Counted from the stretch's first letter, positions 1 through 9,329 are shown. The stretch: 64,000 nucleotides of DNA from Corynebacterium sp. HMSC08A12 (GCF_001807485.1 NZ_KV789190.1:181602-245601); one strand, 5' to 3'. The notes: generated by a model not told the origin, from the letters alone. Translations and numbers: made by a program.

Positions 1-1
1 G

Positions 2-877
2 CAGCTGGGCGTGGACTTCATCGCCCTGTCCTTCGTGCGCAGCCCCTCCGACGTGGAGCTGGTGCGCGACATCATGGACGAGGTTGGCCGCCGCGTGCCG
101 GTGATCGCCAAGCTGGAGAAGCCGGAGGCAGTCGACGCGCTGGAGCCGGTTATTCTGGCCTTCGACGCAATCATGGTCGCCCGCGGTGACCTGGGCGTGG
201 AGGTGCCGCTGGAGGACGTGCCGCTGGTGCAGAAGCGCGCCATCCAGATCGCCCGCGAGAACGCCAAGCCGGTGATCGTGGCAACGCAGATGCTGGACTC
301 CATGATCGAGAACTCCCGCCCGACGCGCGCCGAAGCCTCCGACGTGGCCAACGCCGTGCTCGACGGTGCGGATGCCGTGATGCTCTCCGGCGAGACCTCC
401 ATCGGCAAGCACCCGATCACCACCGTGGAGACGATGGCCCGCATCGTCCGCGCCGCGGAGATCGACGGGGAAGTACCGCCACTGACCCACCGCCCGCGCA
501 CCCGCCGCGGCGTGATTTCCTACGCAGCCAAGGACATCGGCGAGCGCCTGAACGCGAAGGCACTGGTGGCCTTCACCTCCTCCGGCGATACCGCCAAGCG
601 CGTGGCGCGCCTACGCTCCCACCTGCCGCTGCTGGTGTTCACGCCGTCGCAGGCCGTGCGCTCGCAGCTGGCGCTGACGTGGGGCGTAGAGACGTTCCTC
701 ATCGAAGACGTGAAGTCCACCGACGAGATGATGGACACCGTCGACCACCACCTGCTGGCCATGCCGGAGTACAAGTACGACGACATGATGGTCGTCGTCG
801 CCGGCTCCCCACCCGGGATTTCCGGCAACACCAACATGATCCAGGTGCACCTGCTGGGTCAGGAGCGGAAGAGGTAA
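2..877 (+). CDS. pyk: Pyruvate kinase, 3' part (5' end outside window)
   Basis: Pyruvate kinase converts phosphoenolpyruvate and ADP to pyruvate and ATP in glycolysis. The reading frame is open from base 2, so the N-terminal part lies left of the window. Visible family signatures are IAKLEKPEA, MVARGDLGVE, ATQMLDSM and the block VANAVLDGADAVMLSGETS, which form the barrel active site, followed by the C-terminal domain with GERLNAKALVAFTSSGDTA. About 290 residues are present out of roughly 470 usual. The 3' end overlaps the tail of the convergent M20 amidohydrolase by 19 bases. Identity is certain; only the truncation by the window edge limits the entry. Confidence 0.97.
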   Translation, partial: QLGVDFIALSFVRSPSDVELVRDIMDEVGRRVPVIAKLEKPEAVDALEPVILAFDAIMVARGDLGVEVPLEDVPLVQKRAIQIARENAKPVIVATQMLDSMIENSRPTRAEASDVANAVLDGADAVMLSGETSIGKHPITTVETMARIVRAAEIDGEVPPLTHRPRTRRGVISYAAKDIGERLNAKALVAFTSSGDTAKRVARLRSHLPLLVFTPSQAVRSQLALTWGVETFLIEDVKSTDEMMDTVDHHLLAMPEYKYDDMMVVVAGSPPGISGNTNMIQVHLLGQERKR

Positions 878-2091
878 CTCAGCGTCGCGGCCAACGCCGC
901 GTCGGTGGAGGTGCCCAGCGCCTCAATGCGCGGGGCGAAAGCACCGTGGTGGTTGCCCGGCACCGGATCCCCGGAAGCCCACAGCTCCGGATCCGTGGTG
1001 CCGATAGTCCAGAAAAGGTAGGGCACGTCGAAGTGACGGGGGATCTCCGAGAAGTCCTCGGAGGCTGTCCAGGGTTCGGCGTCAATAGAATCCTCCCCGA
1101 AGACCGCATCGAACACCGGGCGTACGTGCTCGAACGTGCTGGGGGTATTGTCGGTGAGCTCGCCGTGGGCGGAGTACTCGAACTCGGGCGGAAGCTCGCA
1201 GCCGGAAGCATCGCACTCGGCGCGGACGACCCGCTCGATGGCGGCGTAGGTCTTGTCGCGTACGTCCGTGTCGTAGAAGCGGCAGTTAAGCACCAGCGTG
1301 GCATCTTCCGGGATGGTGTTGTTCGTGTGCCCGGAGGACAGAGTGCCGACGGTGATGACGGCGAAGTCCGACGGGGCAACCTCGCGGCCGACGATGCCCT
1401 GCAGGCGGACAACGATCATCGCTGCCAGGAACGTCGGGTCGATTGATTCCTGCGGGCGCGAGCCGTGGGAGGACTTACCGTAGAGCTTGATGGTGATCGT
1501 GTCGCAGGCTGCCAGCACCGGACCGGGCGCGGACATGACGGTGCCGAGGCGGCCGGGTAGGACGTGCTGGCCCAGGCACACATCGGGGGTGGGGATCTTC
1601 TCCGCCAGGCCGTCGTTGATCATGTTGCTGGCGCCGGCGGTGACCTCCTCCGCGGGTTGGAACAGCGCAATGAAGGTGCCGTGCCAGGCATCGCGGCGCT
1701 CGTCGAGAACCGCACACAGACCCATGAGTGCCGCGGCGTGCATATCGTGGCCGCACGCATGCATCACCCCGTCGTTCTTGGAGGCATAGGGCAGCCCCGT
1801 CGTTTCCTGCACAGGTAGGGCATCGAAATCGGCGCGCATAAGCACGGTCGGCTCGTCTGCGCTGGTTGCCTCGCTGCTCGGGTTACGGAACACGGCGGTG
1901 ACGCCATAACCCCCGATACCCGTGGTCACCTCACAATCCATCTGCGCTAACCGCGCGGTAATGTGCTTGGCGGTTTGCTCCTCCTGCAGCGACAACTCGG
2001 GGTTCTCGTGCATCCACTGGTAGAAGCTATCCTGCCAGCTCAGATCCACGCCGTGGTTTGCGATGAACTCTGCAATATCTGCGTTGCGCAA
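859..2091 (-). CDS. M20-family amidohydrolase (amidase/aminoacylase type metallopeptidase)
   Basis: This 410-residue protein belongs to the M20 family (hippurate hydrolase / N-acyl amino acid amidohydrolase group), zinc or manganese enzymes that hydrolyse N-acyl or amide bonds. The metal-binding motif HACGHDMH lies at residues 111-118 and the catalytic ALFQPAEE segment at 142-149; a C-terminal HHGAF motif near residue 380 provides a further ligand. A dimerisation lid domain lies between. No signal peptide is seen, so it is cytosolic. In corynebacteria some relatives release odorants from glutamine conjugates, but the substrate here cannot be read from sequence. It lies 33 bases downstream of the DUF4921 gene on the same strand and may be co-transcribed with it. 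Confidence 0.9.
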   Translation of the reverse strand: MRNADIAEFIANHGVDLSWQDSFYQWMHENPELSLQEEQTAKHITARLAQMDCEVTTGIGGYGVTAVFRNPSSEATSADEPTVLMRADFDALPVQETTGLPYASKNDGVMHACGHDMHAAALMGLCAVLDERRDAWHGTFIALFQPAEEVTAGASNMINDGLAEKIPTPDVCLGQHVLPGRLGTVMSAPGPVLAACDTITIKLYGKSSHGSRPQESIDPTFLAAMIVVRLQGIVGREVAPSDFAVITVGTLSSGHTNNTIPEDATLVLNCRFYDTDVRDKTYAAIERVVRAECDASGCELPPEFEYSAHGELTDNTPSTFEHVRPVFDAVFGEDSIDAEPWTASEDFSEIPRHFDVPYLFWTIGTTDPELWASGDPVPGNHHGAFAPRIEALGTSTDAALAATLSYLFRS

Positions 2092-2109
2092 AGCGAAACT
2101 TGTCCTTTC

Positions 2110-2133
2110 TAGCGGATTAGCGGATTAGCGGAT
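2110..2133. repeat. Three tandem copies of an 8-mer (TAGCGGAT)
   Basis: The 8-mer TAGCGGAT occurs three times head to tail between the M20 gene and the DUF4921 gene. The stop codon of the DUF4921 gene (2125-2127) lies inside the array, so the last codons and the spacer share the repeat. It looks like a small replication-slippage array. Confidence 0.85.
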
Positions 2134-3507
2134 GGCCGGGTTGTACTTCAGCATGTTGGGGCGGGTGGCGCAGTCGTCGCCAAGGCGGATACCCGGGGCC
2201 AGCTGACCTTCCTCCTGAGCCTTAACCAGGGCATTGAGCACGCGCTCCCGGAGGTCCGCCGGGGAAATGGTGTTGATGAAAATCTTCGTGCCGCCTTCGA
2301 AACCGGCCATGGTGGACACACGCCACTTAATGACAATGCGCCAGGGCATCGGGACGTCAACGTCGAGGGGACGGTGCAGCCACTCCTCATTGCAGGAGAT
2401 GTGCGGCCCGGCGGCGACGTGGCAGGCGTGAACCAAGTCCGAGACGGCATCGCGTTCGGCGTCAGACATCAGCCAAGGCTCGGTCGTGGCGGACTTGGAG
2501 AAAACCTCGAGGGTCGGCCAACGGTGCCCAAAACCAGCAAACGCGATGGCGTGGTCGTTTTCGGCGATGACGAGGTTGTGGCGGGCAGCGTAGTCGACGG
2601 CCCACTCGTTGTACATGTTCGGGTTCGCGCGGACCTGGGCGATCTCGAGCTCGTTCTGCAGGCCGTGCTCGTCGATGGCGACGAGCTGCTTGTGGAGGTG
2701 CTCGAAGCTGGCGCCCGCCGGGGCAAGCCAGTTCTGGAACGCGGCGACGTAGCGGACGTAACGGTTGGCGCGGTAGAGGCGATCCATGCCGTCGACGGTG
2801 AAGGCGATGAAGTGGCGGTGGTTCTCCCAGCTGAGAGTGCCACTGGAGGCCAACTGGTCGGTAGTGTCTGCGCCGGGGACGTAGTGGTCGCGGGCGATGA
2901 TCACGTCGTGGCCGCCGGCGAAGAGCCCGGCGCTTTTCTCGTAGAGGGTTTGCATGCGACTTTCGGGGGAGAAGAGCTCGTCGAGTTCTTCTTGTGTGGT
3001 GCCGCCGGCGGACCACTTGGCGCGCAGGATCTGCTCGACGTGGTCCTGGCCGGCTTCCTCGGACAGGTAGTCGGTCATGTGCTTGGCGGCGGCGGGGTTC
3101 ATCCGGTAGCCGTAGTTCAGGAGCCAGTAGTCGTAGGTAAGGATCTCGAAAAGGTTCGCCACGCGACGGAACAGCGGTTCGGTTTCCTCCAGCTTGCTAA
3201 CCGGCAGTCCGCGCAGGATGTGTGCCTGCCCGTCCTCGTCGAGCACGAGGCGGGACTTCTCCGGCGGGGTGTCCAGCTTGCGGTTCAGGCCGAATGCGGT
3301 GGCGGAGTCGCGGTCGCCGACGGTGCGCACCTCTGGGCGGTGCTCGGCGATGGGGCGGTTGCCGCGGCCGGGTACGGTCCACACTTCGGTGCCGGAAAAC
3401 GGGTTGACCTGTTTGATCGTTCCGTCCGGCAGGGTGGTCAGGGGCGGTACGGGCGCGGGGTGCGAAGCATGGGAACCAATCACGGCAAACATTCTAGTAG
3501 GTTTCAT
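2125..3507 (-). CDS. DUF4921 family protein (galactose-1-phosphate uridylyltransferase-like)
   Basis: A 460-residue cytosolic protein of the DUF4921 family found in actinobacteria, distantly related to GalT nucleotidyltransferases of the HIT superfamily. Visible signatures are the N-terminal DGTIKQVNPFSGTEVWTVPG and a histidine motif GASFEHLHKQL that resembles the GalT/HIT active-site histidines, plus a C-terminal WRIVIKWR segment. The substrate is unknown. The start at 3507 (MKPTRMF) is preferred over an upstream in-frame ATG at 3546, but another ATG lies at 3492 and no strong Shine-Dalgarno decides between them. The gene is divergent from the small unknown gene starting at 3591. Confidence 0.8.
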   Translation of the reverse strand: MKPTRMFAVIGSHASHPAPVPPLTTLPDGTIKQVNPFSGTEVWTVPGRGNRPIAEHRPEVRTVGDRDSATAFGLNRKLDTPPEKSRLVLDEDGQAHILRGLPVSKLEETEPLFRRVANLFEILTYDYWLLNYGYRMNPAAAKHMTDYLSEEAGQDHVEQILRAKWSAGGTTQEELDELFSPESRMQTLYEKSAGLFAGGHDVIIARDHYVPGADTTDQLASSGTLSWENHRHFIAFTVDGMDRLYRANRYVRYVAAFQNWLAPAGASFEHLHKQLVAIDEHGLQNELEIAQVRANPNMYNEWAVDYAARHNLVIAENDHAIAFAGFGHRWPTLEVFSKSATTEPWLMSDAERDAVSDLVHACHVAAGPHISCNEEWLHRPLDVDVPMPWRIVIKWRVSTMAGFEGGTKIFINTISPADLRERVLNALVKAQEEGQLAPGIRLGDDCATRPNMLKYNPAIR

Positions 3508-3590
3508 GTCCTGAAGATCACACCGCCGTGCACTGCGCCGACCCACCGCCGTGCTTGCTGTTCGCTGCTGCGTGCTGCCACACTAGGGGA

Positions 3591-3980
3591 ATGCCAAAGA
3601 TTATTTTCAGGCTGCTGGCTAACCAGGAGCAGCTGGCCGCTATCGAGCAGGATTTCCGCTCCATGATCTCCGCCCTCGGCGAAGCGTTCGAGGGCACGCT
3701 AAATCTCCAGTCCGGGCAAGCTGCAGACCCCGAACTGGTCACTACCTGGGTGGAGCTTTTCGGCGAGAGCCCCGACGAGGGCAATGACCCCGCCACCGGC
3801 GCCGAGCTAACCGTCGACGTTGTCCGCTATGAAATCGGCTCCGTCTCCGGCCTAGCGATGCACTTCGCCGAGCTCCTCACGGTCCGCGAGAAGGAACCTG
3901 CCGAGCCGCTTCTGCGCCAGGTCCAGGACGACCCTGGCACACCCCGCGTGCCTTGGCACGTCACTGTGGCTTCGGTATAA
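3591..3980 (+). CDS. Small hypothetical protein, 129 aa
   Basis: I do not recognise this protein. The 129-residue product begins MPKIIFRLL at an ATG preceded by AGGGGA, is acidic, and has no signal peptide or membrane segment; an in-frame ATG further upstream would only add a cysteine-rich unlikely extension. It contains alternating acidic and hydrophobic stretches such as LEDQ-type helices but no catalytic motif I can name. The 3' end overlaps the tail of the convergent DUF222-HNH gene by 20 bases. Codon use matches the neighbours, which supports a real gene. Confidence 0.6.
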   Translation: MPKIIFRLLANQEQLAAIEQDFRSMISALGEAFEGTLNLQSGQAADPELVTTWVELFGESPDEGNDPATGAELTVDVVRYEIGSVSGLAMHFAELLTVREKEPAEPLLRQVQDDPGTPRVPWHVTVASV

Positions 3981-5082
3981 CTCCTCTCGCGTGGGTGGTG
4001 AACTGCTCCCCGTGGTGGTTCACCCACTTGATCGTCCAGCCGCCATCGCTAGTGCTGGCTCTCCACTGCCCGTTGGTTTTCAAACTGTGGTGGGCGCGGC
4101 ATAAGCACTGCATATTTCGCACATCCGTCGCGCCTCCCGCCGAGGGGTCCGTGTGGTTGTACGGCACGATGTGGTCTTTGTCGCACATCGGCGCGGGGTG
4201 TTCGCATCCGGGGAACCGGCAGGTGCCGTCCCTGCCGATGAGGAATTCCTTCATTTCCCTGCTTGGCGTGTACTGCTCCACGGCCGGCGGCACCGTCACG
4301 CTGTCCACGCGTTTGGCGAAGCTTTCGTACACGTCGGCCTGCTCGGTGCTGATTGCCCCGACTCCCGGGATGAACCCTGGGCCGCCTTCCCACCGGAAGA
4401 CGTGGACGTGCACTACCGTGTTGGTTTCTTCGCCGCTGATCAGCCCCGCGATCACGTCCATCCGTGCTTGCGCGAGGTCGCAGTCTAGCTCCCCGGCCAG
4501 CACTTTCGCCTTCTTCGTTACTGCTTCCCACATGCGCTGCGATTGGTCTTTCGGCATGTTCAGCGTCCACCGGGAAAGCTCGGCGGTTCCGCCCAGCGTC
4601 GTCACGGATCCTTTAGTCGCGGAGCGTTCCTCCGCCGCCGCCTTTTCGCCTTCGGCAAATGGGGTGGGGAAGTCCCGCGCGATCACTTCGCACAGGTATT
4701 CGCCCAGTTCCTTCGCCGTCGGCCCCTCCTCGCGTGCACTGATGCAGTCCACCGCGTGCTTCTCCAGGTAGCGGTTGAACTGTTCTATGTCCATGATCGC
4801 CTGCCCCGCCTCGTCGGGCTCTGTCAGCTGTGCCGCGTAGGCGTTGCGCACCCGCCACACTTGCTCGAGGTGCCGCACGCCGATCACCCCGGCTTTCAGC
4901 GCCGCCAGCCCGAGCATGTTCATCACGGCGAGTATCTGCGCCGCGTGCGAGAACACTATCGCATCCGCCGTCCCCGCCTTCCGCAGCGCTTGTATCCGCG
5001 CCACGGTCGGGGCGTCGATCACGCTGTAGGCATACGCCGCGTCGACCCTGTTGCACATCCGCCGCATCTCGTCGGCATCCAT
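3961..5082 (-). CDS. DUF222 / HNH endonuclease domain protein
   Basis: A 373-residue protein with the actinobacterial architecture of an N-terminal DUF222 region (about residues 20-250) followed by a C-terminal HNH nuclease domain. The HNH part, about residues 290-335, has two zinc-type cysteine pairs (CRFPGCEH and the later CLCRAHH) and the catalytic DKDHIVPY core. Such genes occur in many dispersed copies in actinobacterial genomes and their role is unproven; some relatives are mobile-element or phage-packaging nucleases. This copy appears intact. It is a single gene, with the ABC transporter genes upstream on the same strand separated by 92 bases that hold a copy of the TTCTTAGTGACGCCCCC motif. 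Confidence 0.85.
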   Translation of the reverse strand: MDADEMRRMCNRVDAAYAYSVIDAPTVARIQALRKAGTADAIVFSHAAQILAVMNMLGLAALKAGVIGVRHLEQVWRVRNAYAAQLTEPDEAGQAIMDIEQFNRYLEKHAVDCISAREEGPTAKELGEYLCEVIARDFPTPFAEGEKAAAEERSATKGSVTTLGGTAELSRWTLNMPKDQSQRMWEAVTKKAKVLAGELDCDLAQARMDVIAGLISGEETNTVVHVHVFRWEGGPGFIPGVGAISTEQADVYESFAKRVDSVTVPPAVEQYTPSREMKEFLIGRDGTCRFPGCEHPAPMCDKDHIVPYNHTDPSAGGATDVRNMQCLCRAHHSLKTNGQWRASTSDGGWTIKWVNHHGEQFTTHARGVIPKPQ

Positions 5083-5145
5083 TTTTGCCCCCTTCTTGTC
5101 CGAGCGCCGCTTACCTTACACACGGCCCCGGACAACCCCTCGCCC

Positions 5146-5162
5146 TTCTTAGTGACGCCCCC
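5146..5162 (+). repeat. Copy A of a dispersed 17-bp motif (TTCTTAGTGACGCCCCC)
   Basis: Exact reference copy of a motif seen again near 57154-57171, 62266-62282 and 63805-63821. Here it lies 12 bases beyond the stop codon of the minus-strand ABC ATPase gene. Confidence 0.6.
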
Positions 5163-5174
5163 TCATTTTCACCC

Positions 5175-5948
5175 CTAGAGCAGGCTCGATAGGAACTCTT
5201 GGGTGCGTTCGTGCTGCGGATTTCCAATGACTTCCGCGGCCGGGCCGTGCTCGACGATCACGCCGCCGTCCATGAAAGCAACCTCGTCGGCGACTTCGCG
5301 TGCGAATCCCATCTCGTGGGTCACGACCAGCATCGTCATGCCGTCATCGGCCAGGCGGCGCATCACGTTCAGCACCTCGCCGACCAGCTCGGGGTCCAGC
5401 GCGGAGGTCGGCTCGTCGAAGAGCATCAGCTTCGGCCGCATTGCCAGTGCGCGGGCGATGGCCACGCGCTGCTGCTGTCCGCCGGAGAGCTGCACGGGGT
5501 AGGCGTCGGCCTTGTGGGCGAGCCCCACCTGGTCCAGCAGCTTGCGCGCATGCTCGATTGCCTCGTCCTTGTTCTCTCCGCGCACCTGCACGGGCGCTTC
5601 GATGATGTTCTCCAGCACGGTGCGGTGGGTGAACAGGTTGAAGTGCTGGAACACCATTCCGATGTCCACGCGCTGCGCCGCTGCCTGCTTCGGCGTCAGC
5701 TCGTAGAGGTTGCCGTTCTTCTCGCGGTAGCCGATCAGCTCGCCGTCTACTTCAATCCGTCCGGAGGTGACCTTCTCCAGGTGGTTCACGCAGCGTAGCA
5801 GGGTGGACTTGCCGGAGCCGGAGGGACCGATCAGGCAGGTCACGCCGCCGCGGGGGACTTCCAGGTCGATGCCTTTCAGAACGTCGAGCCGGCCGTAGCG
5901 CTTCCACACGTTCTTGATGGCAATCATCGGTGCGTTGGTTTCAGACAT
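5175..5948 (-). CDS. Amino-acid ABC transporter, ATP-binding protein (GlnQ type)
   Basis: The ATPase that powers import in a polar amino-acid uptake system. The 257-residue protein has Walker [10 protein letters not shown] at 41-49, signature LSGGQ at 154-158 and Walker B LMLFDEP at 174-180, followed by the D-loop SALDP and the H-loop histidine in VVTHEMGFA. Length and the sequence around [15 protein letters not shown] are typical of the GlnQ/ArtP/GluA family. It is the last gene of a three-gene minus-strand operon (binding lipoprotein, permease, ATPase), eight bases after the permease stop. Substrate could be glutamine, glutamate, arginine, cystine or another amino acid; it cannot be told from the ATPase. 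Confidence 0.93.
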   Translation of the reverse strand: MSETNAPMIAIKNVWKRYGRLDVLKGIDLEVPRGGVTCLIGPSGSGKSTLLRCVNHLEKVTSGRIEVDGELIGYREKNGNLYELTPKQAAAQRVDIGMVFQHFNLFTHRTVLENIIEAPVQVRGENKDEAIEHARKLLDQVGLAHKADAYPVQLSGGQQQRVAIARALAMRPKLMLFDEPTSALDPELVGEVLNVMRRLADDGMTMLVVTHEMGFAREVADEVAFMDGGVIVEHGPAAEVIGNPQHERTQEFLSSLL

Positions 5949-5956
5949 GGTGGTTA

Positions 5957-6904
5957 CTAGTCCTTCTTTTCGTTCGGCCCGACGGTGATATTGCGTGGGG
6001 GTACGCCTTCGGCGTCAGCAAGGGCGGCGAGTTGGCGCTGCGTGAGCTGGCGCGACGATCCGCGAGAGAAGTAGCGCTCAACGTAGAACTGCCCAACCAT
6101 CAGAATGCTGGTGATCACCAGGTACCACGTGGCGGCGACGAGCAGCAGCGGAACGGGCTGGAACAGTGAGTTAGAGATGTCGGTGGCGCGGCCGTAAAGC
6201 TCAGCGGTATAGGGCACGGCAATAACCAGCGAGGTGGTCTTCAGCAGCGAGATGAACTCGTTGCCCGTCGGCGGAATGATGATGCGCATGGCCTGCGGCA
6301 TCACGGTGCGGCGCATGTTCTGTCCCCAGGTCATGCCCAGTGCCTTCGAGGCTTCGGACTGTCCTTCGGGAACGGCCTGGATGCCGGCGCGGACGATTTC
6401 GGCCATGTAGGCGGCTTCGTTCAGGCCGAGGCCCAGCACGGCCAGGATGAAGGCGTTCTGCAGTACCTGCTCGAGGTCGATTTCGGCGAAGCCCACGCTC
6501 ACGGACTGGTAGAGGGAGCTCAGCAGGCCCCAGAACACCAGCTGCACGTACACGGGCGTGCCGCGGAAGACCCACAGGAACAGCCACGCCACACCCTGCA
6601 GCACGGGGTTCGGCGACATGCGCAGAACCGCGACGATCGCACCGATGACCACGCCGATGATCATCGCCAGAATCGTCAGCGCGATGGTGTGCATCGCCGC
6701 CTTTACGATGCGGGTATCCAGCAGGTACTGGAAGTAAGTGTCCCAGTGGTAGGCCTCGTTTTGGGCTGCGGAGATGATGAACCACACCACGAGGGCCGCG
6801 AGGATGACCGCCGCGATCCAGCGGCCGGGGTGGCGTAGCGGGATCGCTTTGTTCTCGGTGGGGCGCCTACGCTGCGTTGCGGAGGAGGCGTTTGGGGTGC
6901 TCAC
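5957..6904 (-). CDS. Amino-acid ABC transporter, permease (HisM/GlnP type)
   Basis: Inner-membrane permease of the polar amino-acid family, about 315 residues from a GTG start ([11 protein letters not shown]). That start overlaps the stop codon of the binding-protein gene by four bases (GTGA), a typical coupled junction; a longer reading frame exists upstream but would overlap the previous gene heavily. A basic cytosolic N-terminus precedes a first membrane segment ([16 protein letters not shown]), then the family segment [21 protein letters not shown] and the EAA loop containing [20 protein letters not shown], which docks to the ATPase. The C-terminal tail ends in lysines and acidic residues. 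Confidence 0.92.
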   Translation of the reverse strand: MSTPNASSATQRRRPTENKAIPLRHPGRWIAAVILAALVVWFIISAAQNEAYHWDTYFQYLLDTRIVKAAMHTIALTILAMIIGVVIGAIVAVLRMSPNPVLQGVAWLFLWVFRGTPVYVQLVFWGLLSSLYQSVSVGFAEIDLEQVLQNAFILAVLGLGLNEAAYMAEIVRAGIQAVPEGQSEASKALGMTWGQNMRRTVMPQAMRIIIPPTGNEFISLLKTTSLVIAVPYTAELYGRATDISNSLFQPVPLLLVAATWYLVITSILMVGQFYVERYFSRGSSRQLTQRQLAALADAEGVPPRNITVGPNEKKD

Positions 6905-7857
6905 TTGGTGCCTTCTTTCGGTTCGAGCGTGTGGGGCAGTTGGTAGGGCTTGAGGTTGAACGTCACTGCGTCTAACCCGCCATCTTCGAGTTCCCATTGT
7001 TTGAGGATGGCCTCGTAGGTGCCGTCGTTCATCATGGTCTGCATCGTTGCGGCCAGGGCTTTTCCAAGCGGGTTGTTCTTTTTGACGCCCATACCGAACG
7101 GGGCGGTATCGAAAGGTTCGCCAACCCGCACCAATTTGCCGTCAGAGCGGGCGATGGCGAAGTCGATCACCGGCGAGTCGGAGCTGTAGGCGTTTGCCTT
7201 CTTCAGAATGGTGGCGGTGGCGGCGGCGTCGGCCTTTTCGTAGACCAGCTTCTCAATCGGCTCCTTGCCCTGGGCTTCGCACTCGTCGGAGCGTCCCTGC
7301 ACTTCGTCCGTGTCGGAGTAGGTGCCTTTCTGCACGGCGACCTTTAGGCCGCAGGCGTTGTCGGGGTCGATGTTGTCCTCGTTGCCGGGCTGGGTGGCCC
7401 AGGAGATCCCGGCGCTGTAGAAGTCGACGAAGTCGTAGTTTTTCTGCCGCTCTTCGGTGTCTGTGAAGGCGCTGGCTCCGACGTCGACGGATCCGGCGCT
7501 GATGGCCGGCAGGATCAGGTTGAAGTCCATTTGGTTGACTTCGACGTCGAGGCCCATCATGGCACCGGCGGCGCGGATGAGGTCCATTTCGAAGCCGATG
7601 ATGTTTCCGTCGGAGTCTTTAAACTCGTTGGGTGCGTAGGGCGGGTTGGTGCCGACGGTAATTTTTCCCTTGGCCTGGACGTCCGGGGGCACAAGGGCGG
7701 CGAGCTGCGGGTTCTTCGCCGGGAGGATTTCCTCCCAGCCTTCCGGGTTGCCGAGTTCTTCGTTGGTCACACACCCCGCCAGCGATGCTGAAAGCAGGAT
7801 CGCAAGGGTGCCCTTGGCCACGGTACGGGCCACAGAGCGTGGGTGGCTATGTTTCAT
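6901..7857 (-). CDS. Amino-acid ABC transporter, substrate-binding lipoprotein
   Basis: Extracellular solute-binding protein (bacterial periplasmic binding domain, SBP family 3) for the adjacent permease and ATPase. The 318-residue product has a lipoprotein signal peptide with lipobox LAGC and the modified cysteine at residue 29. The mature part starts the family fold with KITVGTNPPYAPNEF and later has GFEMDLIRAAGAMMGL and AISAGSVDVGASAFTDT. Translation begins at ATG 7857. A TATAAT hexamer ends 7 bases before it, inside the 3' end of the PepSY gene, so the transporter operon probably has its own leaderless promoter. The ligand is not deducible. Confidence 0.92.
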   Translation of the reverse strand: MKHSHPRSVARTVAKGTLAILLSASLAGCVTNEELGNPEGWEEILPAKNPQLAALVPPDVQAKGKITVGTNPPYAPNEFKDSDGNIIGFEMDLIRAAGAMMGLDVEVNQMDFNLILPAISAGSVDVGASAFTDTEERQKNYDFVDFYSAGISWATQPGNEDNIDPDNACGLKVAVQKGTYSDTDEVQGRSDECEAQGKEPIEKLVYEKADAAATATILKKANAYSSDSPVIDFAIARSDGKLVRVGEPFDTAPFGMGVKKNNPLGKALAATMQTMMNDGTYEAILKQWELEDGGLDAVTFNLKPYQLPHTLEPKEGTK

Positions 7858-7864
7858 ACCGTGG

Positions 7865-7870
7865 ATTATA
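7865..7870 (-). promoter_or_regulatory. -10 element (TATAAT), leaderless start for the binding lipoprotein
   Basis: TATAAT on the minus strand overlaps the TAA stop codon of the PepSY gene and is followed by 7 bases and then the ATG at 7857, predicting transcription to begin at the A of the start codon. Confidence 0.55.
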
Positions 7871-9260
7871 TCGGAGTATGTGAATATTCTTTAATGGCTT
7901 TTGTGCCCTCTGCCTCCGCGTTGGTCCTGCCGACCTTGTTTCCGCCGCGCAAGTCGAGAGCTAGGGCAATGACGAACAGGATGGCACCACTAACAGCAAA
8001 CAGGGGAGCGATCACGCTGTATCCACCGAGCAGGATCACCAGCGCTGTCCAGTGCTTCCAGGTGAGTTCCCGAAGATCCACGCGGGCGCCGTTGTTCTTG
8101 CCGCCGCGCCTGCGCCACCACATGATGTATCCGTAGATCACGAGCGCGCCGATGCCCAGTGCCAGCAGTGCCAGTGCGATTTGGCTGACCAGCCCGAACA
8201 GGGTTCCCATGTGCAGCTGGATGATCCAGCTGGTCAGCTGGGCTGCGATGGGCCAGGAGCTAAACGGCAGGCGGTCGATAACGTCGCCGTTGTCGCCATT
8301 CACCGTGATTGCGTCGTTGTGCATCTTGTACGCCTGGCGCGGTTCGCTGACGGTCCACGCCTGGCCGGTTTCGCTCGGGGGAGCCAGCTGCAGGGTGCCG
8401 GTCAATCCCTCGTTACGGCCAACCTGGAGGGCCGTATCGGCCTGTGCCAAGTCGACCTCTGCATTTCCGCTGTGACCCGCGTGCCCTGCGTGCTCGCCGT
8501 GGCCGGCGTGACCAGAGCCGCCGATTTGCGCAGACTGTTCGCCGCTGATGTTCGTGTTCGGTTCGGGCGCCATCCAGTTCAGTTCTTCGCGGACAGTCGC
8601 GATGTTGTCGCCTGCGAAGTGGGACCAAGTCAGGCCGGAGACGCAGAGGAAGACCAGCCCCGGTGCGGCTATCAGCCCTATGAGAGTGTGTCGCTGCATG
8701 GCCTGGCGGCGGGACTTCTTCTTGGGCTTGCGCGGGTTTTTCTGCTTGCGCATGAACCACCACATGGCCACGCCGGTGACGGCCATGGGGCCTAGCCACG
8801 TGGCGGCGGTTTCGGAGTAGATGCGGCCGGGCTCACCCAGCCATAGGTTGCGGTGGCCTTCGGATAGCCAGGCGCGGAACGGCAGGGAAGCGGCGCTACC
8901 GTACTGAGTTAGCTCTCCGGTGATGTGCAGGTCGCCCGGATCCACGAACACTGCGCGGCTGTAGCTTTCCGAGGACAGTGACGGGTCGGTGAAGAGCACG
9001 CGAGTGGTCTTGCCCTCTTCGTCTGGGATCTGCACCTTAGCAACATCGAGGTCGGGGTGGATGCGCTTTGCGGCCTCTATTTGCTTGGCTACCGGCTGCG
9101 CTGGACTGCTTGAGGTGGCAGTCAGCTCAGACTTGTAGACCCACGTTTCGATGGTGGGGGCGAGTGCGTAGAAGAAGCCGGAGAAAGCGGCTACAAGGAT
9201 GAGGGGTGCGATGAAGAGCCCAGCGAGGGTGTGGACTCTGCGAATAATTCTGCGAGACAT
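7866..9260 (-). CDS. PepSY-associated membrane protein with a histidine-repeat loop
   Basis: A 464-residue integral membrane protein of the PepSY/PiuB group, often linked to iron-siderophore reduction or metal homeostasis. Membrane segments are visible near residues 12-34, 152-170, 193-212 and in the C-terminal third (IALALLALGIGALVIYGYI and the following two). A long outer domain of about 110 residues follows the first segment. The second outer loop carries five histidines spaced exactly every third residue (H251, H254, H257, H260, H263; SGHAGHGEHAGHAGHSGN), a likely metal-binding stretch. It lies 69 bases downstream of the tetR gene on the same strand, so TetR may control it. Confidence 0.85.
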   Translation of the reverse strand: MSRRIIRRVHTLAGLFIAPLILVAAFSGFFYALAPTIETWVYKSELTATSSSPAQPVAKQIEAAKRIHPDLDVAKVQIPDEEGKTTRVLFTDPSLSSESYSRAVFVDPGDLHITGELTQYGSAASLPFRAWLSEGHRNLWLGEPGRIYSETAATWLGPMAVTGVAMWWFMRKQKNPRKPKKKSRRQAMQRHTLIGLIAAPGLVFLCVSGLTWSHFAGDNIATVREELNWMAPEPNTNISGEQSAQIGGSGHAGHGEHAGHAGHSGNAEVDLAQADTALQVGRNEGLTGTLQLAPPSETGQAWTVSEPRQAYKMHNDAITVNGDNGDVIDRLPFSSWPIAAQLTSWIIQLHMGTLFGLVSQIALALLALGIGALVIYGYIMWWRRRGGKNNGARVDLRELTWKHWTALVILLGGYSVIAPLFAVSGAILFVIALALDLRGGNKVGRTNAEAEGTKAIKEYSHTPI

Positions 9261-9329
9261 GCTCCATTAGTCGCATGCTTGGCGGGATCGGTTCCCAATA
9301 GTGAAGAACGGGGTAGCGCCCGGGGGGAT

